64,000 nt of DNA from Pseudomonas sp. WJP1 (GTDB taxonomy: Bacteria > Pseudomonadota > Gammaproteobacteria > Pseudomonadales > Pseudomonadaceae), in the NCBI RefSeq assembly GCF_028471945.1, contig NZ_CP110128.1, forward strand, positions 6,413,001 to 6,477,000. The letters run 5' to 3'. This document shows, piece after piece, positions 41,112-48,441 of the stretch. The number at the start of each line of letters is the position of its first letter. The first letter of the stretch is position 1. The position numbers and the translations under genes were made by a program. The notes under the pieces were generated by a model that worked only from the letters and a program-made list of their open reading frames with translations, searched no databases and was not told the DNA's origin.

Positions 41112-41792
41112 TTACTTCCAGTGCTGAACGGCATCACCGCAACTGTTAGTCAAAACATGCAACGACGGTATGGCCTGCACTACCCTCATCCGTTCAAGCA
41201 TCTGCCCCATTAGCGTAACCTCATACGTATCGGCAGCCCGCCCCCATTGCTCCACGATAACCATTCCGTCAACCAGGACCGCTGCCAATTCGGCAATGAT
41301 CCCGGACAGTTCTTCCACGATGTCTTGAGTTCGCTGCCATGCGCGATCCGTCAGCGTTTTAAGCTCAGCCGTTATGCGCTCTGATGAAGCCGGATCGGTG
41401 TCGGGGTAGAGGATATTGCGCAGCAGATGCTGCAGCTCCCTGATCTTTGCGTAATCCTGTTGCGCGCCCTGCTCGCCTTTGAGGATGGCTGTCGCCTTCG
41501 ACTTGTCGACGCGCTGCCCGGCGGAATATTTCGAAGGCAGCGTCTGCGCCATCGAGCCAGCCAGGAGGACCATCATCCGGGCCTCCAGATGTTGCTTCAT
41601 GGCGTCTATCGACGAAATCGGCCGCACCAGGCTGATGGATGCCCCGCCGTGATGCCGCAAGTCCATGGTGACTGTCAGGCTCACGCTACCCGTGGCAAAA
41701 CCCAGGGCACGAGCCACGACGTAGTGGCCCATTTCGTGATGGGCAATCTCCCAGGCGTGATCCCATACAGCAGGAGGCAATTTCTTCGTCAT
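41112..41792 (-). CDS. Stand-alone M41 (FtsH-type) zinc metalloprotease domain
   Basis: A 226-residue protein resembling only the protease part of FtsH. Zinc motif HEMGH is at residues 19-23 in WEIAHHEMGHYVVARALGF, with a possible third ligand Asp113 in the GAQQDYAK motif, equivalent to the GAxxD motif of FtsH. There are no membrane segments and no AAA ATPase module with Walker motifs. The C-terminal 100 residues are helical. RBS GAGGGG precedes the ATG. It lies 89 bases downstream of the glycosyltransferase in the same direction. Substrates, and whether it uses a separate unfoldase, are unknown. Confidence 0.75.
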   Translation of the reverse strand: MTKKLPPAVWDHAWEIAHHEMGHYVVARALGFATGSVSLTVTMDLRHHGGASISLVRPISSIDAMKQHLEARMMVLLAGSMAQTLPSKYSAGQRVDKSKATAILKGEQGAQQDYAKIRELQHLLRNILYPDTDPASSERITAELKTLTDRAWQRTQDIVEELSGIIAELAAVLVDGMVIVEQWGRAADTYEVTLMGQMLERMRVVQAIPSLHVLTNSCGDAVQHWK

Positions 41793-41881
41793 GACTTGTC
41801 CCCTCGCGCCACGGCTTCAATTGAGCATTCCTTTAGTAATTGTCATACATCACAGACCCAAAGCAGGTCCAGGGTCAATCA

Positions 41882-42535
41882 TCAAAACCTGAATCGAACC
41901 ACAGTTCGCCAGATGTTTTTCCACACCGAGCGTTTGTGTTTCTTCCAGTTGCGCGCCCACCATTCATCTTCATTCGTGGCGAGCGCCTCGATGTCGCTGC
42001 CTGCCACCGCCGCTGCATGCTGGCGAAACAGCATGGGAAACACGCAATGTTGTTTGATCTGCCGTTTGAACAGGACATCGACCGGCTCTCCGGCATAAGG
42101 TGTTTCAGCCAGTACCCTGCAGCCTTCGCGGGAGATGATGTAGGCGTGCAGCGCCACCACGTTGCCACGGGCAATGAACGGGAACCAGGTCAGCCATGTG
42201 CGCCCCATGCTGTACCCCAGATGCAGCGCCTCAAACCTTTGACTGCGAATAAACCGGTTCACCCAGTACACCTGTACCGGATGCAACCTGTAGGGTTTGG
42301 CATCGTCCTCGAAGATCAACACCCGCTGCCAACCTTCGGCCAGGACTTTTCTGGCCAGTGCCTGATGCGACTCATAACAGCCTTGGATCGGGTCGCTGCA
42401 GCGCTGCGTAATGAAAAACTCGATCGGATTCGAAATGAGCGTGGCGACGGTGCTGCGCAATAGTTGCCGCCTGTCCTGGCGCTCACTCAGGGATATGCAG
42501 TACACGTGATCAACATCGAACGAGAGCCTTTCCAT
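41882..42535 (-). CDS. Glycosyltransferase family 25 protein
   Basis: A 217-residue protein with the GT25 pattern of LPS and glycan galactosyltransferases: VYCISLSERQDRR near the N-terminus, GCYESHQALARKVL at about 52-65, and the nucleotide-sugar-binding acidic triad in VLIFEDDA (residues 76-78). GYSMGRTW and AYIISREGCRVL follow. The basic, Trp-rich C-terminus suggests membrane association. Acceptor unknown; surface polysaccharide is the family norm. No other polysaccharide genes are nearby, so it is an isolated transferase. Confidence 0.8.
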   Translation of the reverse strand: MERLSFDVDHVYCISLSERQDRRQLLRSTVATLISNPIEFFITQRCSDPIQGCYESHQALARKVLAEGWQRVLIFEDDAKPYRLHPVQVYWVNRFIRSQRFEALHLGYSMGRTWLTWFPFIARGNVVALHAYIISREGCRVLAETPYAGEPVDVLFKRQIKQHCVFPMLFRQHAAAVAGSDIEALATNEDEWWARNWKKHKRSVWKNIWRTVVRFRF

Positions 42536-42670
42536 CCGCCCCTTGGCACTTCACAGACCTCTCCGCGGCCCCATGCCACGGAAAAATCAATGATCAACAA
42601 ATGGGCCCCGCCCTGTATGTCAGACACGTCCTGAAATAGCGTTGCTTTTTTCCCTCTGATCATCGCCCAC

Positions 42671-42700
42671 GAAAAAGCCGCGACATTGCGCGGCTTTTTC
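42671..42700 (-). terminator. Intrinsic terminator after gcd
   Basis: GAAAAAGCCGCG and CGCGGCTTTTTC form a perfect 12-base stem with a six-base loop. On the minus strand it lies about 30 bases after the gcd stop and ends in a U-run. Its sequence closely resembles the tRNA terminator at 40009-40030. Confidence 0.85.
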
Positions 42701-42731
42701 GTATCTCTTTTTCGTACCTGGGACTCAACCC

Positions 42732-45089
42732 TTATTTAGGCAATGCGTAGGCAATCACATAATCGCCACGGTCCGTCGACTGACGTGCGCCGCCAACGGT
42801 GAGCAGGATGTACTGCTTGCCTGTTTTCGGCGAAACATAGGTCATCGGCCCGGACTGGCTGCCCACCGGCAACCGCGCCTTCCAGATTTCGTTGCCGTTG
42901 CCAGTATCGAAGGCACGCAGGTAGAAATCCTGGGTGCCGGCGAAGAACAGCAAGCCCGACTGAGTGGCAAGCGAGGCGCCGAGGGTCGGCATGCCGATCG
43001 GGATCGGCAGGTGCATGCGGATGCCCAGCGGGCCGGTGTCCTGTACGGTGCCGACCGGTACCTGCCACATCAGTTTGTGGGTTTTGAGGTCAATGGCGGA
43101 CATGGTGCCGAACGGTGGTTTTTGGCACGGAATGCCGACCGCAGAAAGGAAACGCTCGCGCATGGCGCCGAACGGCGTGCCTTCCTGGGGTACCACGCCC
43201 ATTTCGATGCCACTGGCCCCTGCTTTGATCTTGTCGCGCGGGATCATGTAGTTGGCCAGGCCCAGGCGCATGTCGTTGACGAACATGTAGTTCGTGTTCG
43301 GGTCGACCGAGACGCTGCCCCAGTTCATCCCGCCCAGCGAGCCCGGGAATTGCAGGGCGCGGTCCATGCCTGGCGGGGTGTAGACGCCTTCATGACGCAT
43401 GCCCTTGAACTGGATGCGGCACATCAACTGGTCAAACGGCGTGGCGCCCCACATGTCGGACTCGGTCAGGGTCTTGTTGCCGATTGACGGCATGTCCACC
43501 GAGAACGGCTGGGTTGGCGAGTAGCGTTCGCCAGGCACATGGCCCTGCGGTACTGGACGCTCTTCGACCCGCGCTATCGGCACACCGGTTTCGCGGTTGA
43601 GCAGGAAAATCTCGCCCTGCTTGGTCACTTGCGCCAAGGCCGGCTGGGTGCCGCCCTTGTCGTCCGGCACGTCATACAGCAGCGGTTGTGCGGGCAGGTC
43701 GAAGTCCCATAGATCGTTGTGGGTGGTCTGGAAGTGCCAGCGTACCTGGCCGGTCTTCACGTCGATGGCAACAATGGACGAGTTCCATTTGTCGTCCATG
43801 GCAGTGCGTTGACCGCCGAAGAAGTCCGGTGTCGCGTTGCCGGTTGGCAGGTACACCAGACCGAGCTTGGCGTCGTAAGACATCGCCGACCAGACGTTCG
43901 GCGTACCCCGGGTGTAGGTCTCGCCAGCGGGTGGGCGTTTGGTGGTGTTCGGGTTACCCGGATCCCACGCCCACACCAGCTCGCCGCTGCGCACGTCGTA
44001 GGCGCGGACCACACCTGGCGGCTCGCCAATGGAGTAGTTGTCGGCGACACGGCCACCGACAATCACCACGTCCCCTGCGACCAGCGGCGTCGAGGTCTGC
44101 TGGTAGTAACCGGGTTTGACTTCACCCATGTCAGTGGTCAGGTCGACGGTGCCCTGGTTGCCGAACTCTTCGCACGGCTTGCCGGTTTCGGCATTGATGG
44201 CGATCAGGCGGGCATCGCCAGTCGGCAGGAACAGACGTTTCGTACAAGCGCCAGGCTGCTCGGCTACAGGCGTTGCGCCAGAATCGAAGTAGCCCAGGCC
44301 ACGGCAGCGCTGCCAGTTGGGCGCGGTGCCTTGCGGGTCGAACTTCCAGCGCTGGGCGCCCGTATCGGCGTCCAGGGCGAAAACCTTGCCGTACGCGGTG
44401 CAGGTGTAGACCGTGTCACCGATCTGCAGCGGGGTGTTCTGGTCTTCGGCTCCGGCGCCGGTACTTTGCGGGATATCGCCGGTGCGGAAGGTCCAGGCCA
44501 CCTGCAATTTGTCGATGTTGCCTTTGTTGATCTGGTCCAGCGCGGCAAAGCGGTTGCCGGCGGTGGTGTTGCCCCAGTGCGCCCAGTCTTTCTGTTCGGT
44601 ACCCGGTACGACCGGCGTTACCGCAGGCTCAACGGCAGCCTTGACCACGTGGGTCGGGACGAACATGTAGGCCATCGTCGCAACGACTCCCACGCCCAAA
44701 ACTCCGGCAAGTCCGTAAGCACCACGCCCGCCGGACGCACCCGAAGCGCGCACCAGGGTCGGATAGATCAGCGCCACAACCAGGCCGATCACAGCAAACG
44801 TCAGTACCCGCGAAACCAGTGGCCAATATTCAAGACCGGCATCCCACACTGCCCAGACGGCCGTGAGGGTCAGCGCCAGACCATACAGCCACGCCCCCAG
44901 CGGTCTACGCCGGGCGATCATCAACCCCGAGACCAGCATCGCCAGGCCCATCAGCAGGAAATACCAGCTGCCGCCAAGCGTGATCAGATAACCGCCGCCG
45001 CCAGCCAGGCCAAGCCCGATCAGTGCTATCAAGACACCCAGCCCCGTCAGCAGCCATTTGCTGCCGGCGGCAGCCCCAGAATTATTCAT
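42732..45089 (-). CDS. gcd: Membrane-bound PQQ-dependent glucose dehydrogenase
   Basis: Oxidises glucose to gluconolactone in the periplasm and passes electrons to ubiquinone, feeding direct oxidative glucose catabolism and acid release. About 785 residues: five membrane helices in the first 150 residues, then an eight-bladed quinoprotein propeller with repeated WAWDPG / YTPPGMDRALQFPGSLGGMNWGSVSVDP type segments. Upstream ATG (45107) and TTG (45116) codons are possible; the ATG at 45089 is preferred for its GGGGA ribosome site. Its cofactor is made by the pqq cluster 3.3 kb away. Divergent from the AsnC regulator. Confidence 0.93.
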   Translation of the reverse strand: MNNSGAAAGSKWLLTGLGVLIALIGLGLAGGGGYLITLGGSWYFLLMGLAMLVSGLMIARRRPLGAWLYGLALTLTAVWAVWDAGLEYWPLVSRVLTFAVIGLVVALIYPTLVRASGASGGRGAYGLAGVLGVGVVATMAYMFVPTHVVKAAVEPAVTPVVPGTEQKDWAHWGNTTAGNRFAALDQINKGNIDKLQVAWTFRTGDIPQSTGAGAEDQNTPLQIGDTVYTCTAYGKVFALDADTGAQRWKFDPQGTAPNWQRCRGLGYFDSGATPVAEQPGACTKRLFLPTGDARLIAINAETGKPCEEFGNQGTVDLTTDMGEVKPGYYQQTSTPLVAGDVVIVGGRVADNYSIGEPPGVVRAYDVRSGELVWAWDPGNPNTTKRPPAGETYTRGTPNVWSAMSYDAKLGLVYLPTGNATPDFFGGQRTAMDDKWNSSIVAIDVKTGQVRWHFQTTHNDLWDFDLPAQPLLYDVPDDKGGTQPALAQVTKQGEIFLLNRETGVPIARVEERPVPQGHVPGERYSPTQPFSVDMPSIGNKTLTESDMWGATPFDQLMCRIQFKGMRHEGVYTPPGMDRALQFPGSLGGMNWGSVSVDPNTNYMFVNDMRLGLANYMIPRDKIKAGASGIEMGVVPQEGTPFGAMRERFLSAVGIPCQKPPFGTMSAIDLKTHKLMWQVPVGTVQDTGPLGIRMHLPIPIGMPTLGASLATQSGLLFFAGTQDFYLRAFDTGNGNEIWKARLPVGSQSGPMTYVSPKTGKQYILLTVGGARQSTDRGDYVIAYALPK

Positions 45090-45273
45090 GTCGGAAATTT
45101 TCCCCATTTGTGACAAGGGCGGAATAATGTACTAACTAGTTACTTATGGCAATTTGTCGCAGGCAGAAATGTCATGAACGGTATTGAGGCTAGTCCAGAT
45201 ATCCGCCGCGAGCGCTGCGGGGGATGTGCCTGTAACATGCCTGGACATTGATCCATGCCGCTGGAGACCGCCC

Positions 45274-45735
45274 TTGCCTGACACTCGCCCGCCCGTTCTT
45301 GACGAAATCGACCGTCAGTTGATTGCGGCCCTGCAGATCAATGCCCGCGAAAGCGTGGCCATGCTCGCCCGGCAACTGGGCATCGCCCGGACCACCGTCA
45401 CCTCGCGCCTGGCGCGGCTGGAAAAGGCCAAGGTCATTACCGGTTATGGCGTACGGCTCGGCCAGCGCGTGGTGGATGGCGGGCTGCAGGCGTATGTGGG
45501 GATCACCGTGCAGCCGCGCTCCGGCAAGGAAGTGTTGCGGCGCCTCAGTGCGATGGCCCAGGTGCAGCAGCTTTGTGCGGTGAGTGGCGAATTTGATTAT
45601 GTGGCCTGGTTGCGCAGCGACTCGCCGGAGCAGCTGGATCAGCTGCTGGATCAGATTGGCAGTGTCGATGGGGTGGAGAAGACGACGACGTCGATCATCT
45701 TGAGCAGCAAGATTGATCGGGGGCAGCCAGTTTAA
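45274..45735 (+). CDS. Lrp/AsnC-family transcriptional regulator
   Basis: DNA-binding regulator of 153 residues, helix-turn-helix at about 8-60 (LDEIDRQLIAALQINARESVAMLARQLGIARTTVTSRLARLE) and a RAM effector-binding domain at about 75-150 (AYVGITVQP, VSGEFDYVAWL). The start is a TTG at 45274 with GGAG seven bases upstream; the frame open before it is not family-like. It lies 168 bases upstream of davB in the same direction, so it probably controls davBA in response to lysine or a related amino acid; this is inference. Confidence 0.88.
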   Translation: MPDTRPPVLDEIDRQLIAALQINARESVAMLARQLGIARTTVTSRLARLEKAKVITGYGVRLGQRVVDGGLQAYVGITVQPRSGKEVLRRLSAMAQVQQLCAVSGEFDYVAWLRSDSPEQLDQLLDQIGSVDGVEKTTTSIILSSKIDRGQPV

Positions 45736-45774
45736 GTCCTCACGCTTGACGGTATGCAGTAATAGATCGTCATA

Positions 45775-45789
45775 TTGATCAATTAATTG
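45775..45789. promoter_or_regulatory. Overlapping palindromes upstream of davB, possible regulator site
   Basis: TTGATCAA (45775-45782) and CAATTAATTG (45780-45789) overlap in the gap between the AsnC-type regulator and davB. A TATACT at 45858-45863 could be the davB -10 box. Lrp/AsnC proteins favour AT-rich palindromes of this size, but nothing proves the link. Confidence 0.35.
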
Positions 45790-45903
45790 GCAAAACGACG
45801 ACACTTTGCGTCTTATTAACGTGTTCTACGCTCTCTAGAATGGCTGGCATCTTTTCCTATACTCAGATGCGCACTCCGCGTCGGGTCGCCAGCAAGGTCA
45901 GCC

Positions 45904-47586
45904 ATGAACAAGAACAATCGCCATCCTGCAGACGGTAAAAAACCAGTCACCATTTTCGGTCCCGACTTTCCTTTCGCCTTCGACGACTGGATCGAACACC
46001 CGGCCGGCCTGGGCAGCATTCCCCAGCACCATCACGGTGCCGAAGTGGCGATTGTCGGTGCCGGTATCGCCGGGCTGGTAGCCGCCTACGAACTGATGAA
46101 GCTCGGCCTCAAGCCGGTGGTCTACGAGGCCTCGAAGCTAGGTGGTCGCCTGCGCTCCCAAGCGTTCAATGGCACCGACGGCATCGTCGCCGAGTTGGGT
46201 GGCATGCGTTTTCCGGTATCGTCCACCGCGTTCTATCACTACGTCGACAAGCTGGGGCTCGAAACCAAACCTTTCCCCAACCCGCTGACGCCTGCCTCGG
46301 GCAGCACCGTGATCGACCTGGAAGGCAAGACCCATTACGCACAGAAACTGGCGGATCTTCCTGCACTGTTCCAGGAAGTGGCTGACGCCTGGGCCGACGC
46401 CCTGGAGGCCGGTTCGCAGTTCTCCGACATCCAGCAAGCGATTCGCGACCGCGACGTCCCACGCCTCAAGGAGCTGTGGAACACCCTCGTGCCGCTGTGG
46501 GACGACCGCACCTTCTACGATTTCGTTGCCACGTCCAAAGCCTTCGCCAAGCTGTCGTTTCATCACCGCGAAGTGTTCGGCCAGGTCGGTTTCGGCACCG
46601 GAGGCTGGGACTCGGACTTCCCCAACTCGATGCTGGAAATCTTCCGCGTGGTGATGACCAACTGCGACGATCACCAGCACCTGGTGGTCGGTGGCGTGGA
46701 ACAAGTGCCGCAGGGCATCTGGCGCCATGTCCCGGAACGCTGCGTGCACTGGCCGCAGGGCACCAGCCTCAAGTCGTTGCACAGCGGTGCGCCACGCTCC
46801 GGCGTGAAGAAAATCGCCCATGCGCCGGGAGGTCGTTTTGCGGTCACCGACAACAACGGCGATACCCGTGAATACGCGGCGGTGCTGACCACCTGCCAGA
46901 GCTGGCTTTTGACCACCCAGATCGAATGCGATGAAAGCCTGTTCTCGCAGAAGATGTGGATGGCCCTGGACCGTACCCGCTACATGCAGTCGTCGAAAAC
47001 CTTCGTGATGGTTGACCGCCCGTTCTGGAAGGACAAGGATCCGGAAACCGGCCGCGACCTGATGAGTATGACCCTCACCGATCGCCTGACCCGCGGTACC
47101 TACCTGTTCGACAACGGCGACGACAAGCCGGGGGTGATTTGCCTGTCGTACTCGTGGATGAGCGACGCCTTGAAAATGCTCCCGCACCCGGTGGAAAAAC
47201 GCGTGAAGCTGGCGTTGGATGCGCTGAAGAAGATCTATCCGAAAGTCGACATCGCCGCGCGCATCATCGGCGATCCGATCACCGTGTCCTGGGAAGCCGA
47301 CCCGCATTTCCTCGGCGCCTTCAAGGGTGCCCTGCCCGGCCACTACCGCTACAACCAGCGCATGTACGCGCACTTCATGCAGGACGACATGCCGGCCGAA
47401 CAACGCGGGATTTTCATCGCCGGCGACGACGTTTCGTGGACGCCGGCCTGGGTCGAAGGCGCGGTGCAAACCTCGCTCAACGCGGTGTGGGGCATCATGA
47501 AACACTTCGGCGGTGCAACTCACGCCGAGAATCCGGGTCCAGGAGATGTGTTCAACGAGATCGGTCCGATCGCCCTGCCCGAGTAA
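45904..47586 (+). CDS. davB: L-lysine 2-monooxygenase DavB
   Basis: Flavoenzyme that decarboxylates and oxygenates L-lysine to 5-aminovaleramide, the first step of the aminovalerate route of lysine use. The 560-residue protein is nearly identical in pattern to the P. putida enzyme: FAD-binding VAIVGAGIAGLVAAYELMK with the GGRLRS motif at about 48-85, ELGGMRFP, and the C-terminal FAD segment IFIAGDDVSWTPAWVEGAVQTS. It is followed by davA after 12 bases; together they define the pathway step. Confidence 0.94.
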   Translation: MNKNNRHPADGKKPVTIFGPDFPFAFDDWIEHPAGLGSIPQHHHGAEVAIVGAGIAGLVAAYELMKLGLKPVVYEASKLGGRLRSQAFNGTDGIVAELGGMRFPVSSTAFYHYVDKLGLETKPFPNPLTPASGSTVIDLEGKTHYAQKLADLPALFQEVADAWADALEAGSQFSDIQQAIRDRDVPRLKELWNTLVPLWDDRTFYDFVATSKAFAKLSFHHREVFGQVGFGTGGWDSDFPNSMLEIFRVVMTNCDDHQHLVVGGVEQVPQGIWRHVPERCVHWPQGTSLKSLHSGAPRSGVKKIAHAPGGRFAVTDNNGDTREYAAVLTTCQSWLLTTQIECDESLFSQKMWMALDRTRYMQSSKTFVMVDRPFWKDKDPETGRDLMSMTLTDRLTRGTYLFDNGDDKPGVICLSYSWMSDALKMLPHPVEKRVKLALDALKKIYPKVDIAARIIGDPITVSWEADPHFLGAFKGALPGHYRYNQRMYAHFMQDDMPAEQRGIFIAGDDVSWTPAWVEGAVQTSLNAVWGIMKHFGGATHAENPGPGDVFNEIGPIALPE

Positions 47587-47598
47587 GAGGAATCCGAA

Positions 47599-48393
47599 AT
47601 GCGCGTAGCTCTCTACCAATGTCCACCGTTGCCCCTGGATGTCGCAGGCAACCTTCAGCGCCTGCATCAGCTGGCACTGGAGGCTAAGGGCGCCGACTTG
47701 CTGGTACTGCCGGAGATGTTCCTGACCGGCTACAACATCGGCGTCGATGCCGTCAGCGTGTTGGCGGAGGTGTACAACGGTGAGTCGGCGCAACAGATTG
47801 CGCGCATAGCCAAGACCACCGGAATCGCCATTTTGTACGGCTATCCCGAACGCACCGCGGACGGGCAGATCTACAACGCCGTGCAACTGATCGACGCCAA
47901 TGGCGAACGCCTGTGCAATTACCGCAAGACGCACCTGTTCGGCGACCTCGACCGCTCGATGTTCAGCGCCGGCCCCGACGACTTCCCCATCGTTGAACTC
48001 AACGGCTGGAAGCTCGGGTTCCTGATTTGCTATGACCTCGAGTTTCCGGAAAACGCCCGGCGCCTGGCCTTGGCCGGTGCCGAGCTGATACTGGCACCGA
48101 CAGCCAACATGATCCCGTTCGACTTCATCGCTGACGTCACTGTCCGCGCCCGGGCTTACGAGAATCAGTGCTATGTGGTGTATGCCAACTATTGCGGGCA
48201 CGAAGGCGATATCCACTACTGCGGCCAAAGCAGCATCGCCGCACCGGATGGCAGCCGCATCGCCCAGGCCGGACTCGATGAAGCGCTGATTGTCGGCGAG
48301 CTGGACCGCCAGTTGATGGTCGATTCGCGCGCCGCCAATCGCTACCTGATCGATCGCCGCCCCGAGCTATACGGCGCGCTGAACAAGCGCTGA
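47599..48393 (+). CDS. davA: 5-aminovaleramidase DavA
   Basis: Nitrilase-superfamily amidase of 264 residues that hydrolyses 5-aminovaleramide to 5-aminovalerate and ammonia. The catalytic Glu39 (VLPEMFLTGYN), Lys110 (YRKTHLFGD) and Cys144 (FLICYDLEFPE) are all in place. Co-transcribed with davB. The next enzymes, davT and davD, are not in this window. Confidence 0.93.
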   Translation: MRVALYQCPPLPLDVAGNLQRLHQLALEAKGADLLVLPEMFLTGYNIGVDAVSVLAEVYNGESAQQIARIAKTTGIAILYGYPERTADGQIYNAVQLIDANGERLCNYRKTHLFGDLDRSMFSAGPDDFPIVELNGWKLGFLICYDLEFPENARRLALAGAELILAPTANMIPFDFIADVTVRARAYENQCYVVYANYCGHEGDIHYCGQSSIAAPDGSRIAQAGLDEALIVGELDRQLMVDSRAANRYLIDRRPELYGALNKR

Positions 48394-48441
48394 GCCACTG
48401 TTATCCGCTAGCATTGGCACTTCTCTGTTCTGGAAGTGCCC

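Noticed and set aside
40974..41213. Small plus-strand frame between the toxin and the M41 protease
   Set aside because: Partly antisense to the protease gene, no ribosome site or family match; kept as unexplained non-coding sequence.
39924..42760. Search for a direct repeat of the tRNA 3' end as an attachment site
   Set aside because: No copy of the last 15-20 tRNA bases (GGGCCCACCA end) was seen at the right side of the block, and there is no integrase gene.
46138..48228. Long minus-strand frame across davB and davA
   Set aside because: Spans two well-supported genes on the other strand and has no recognisable protein features.
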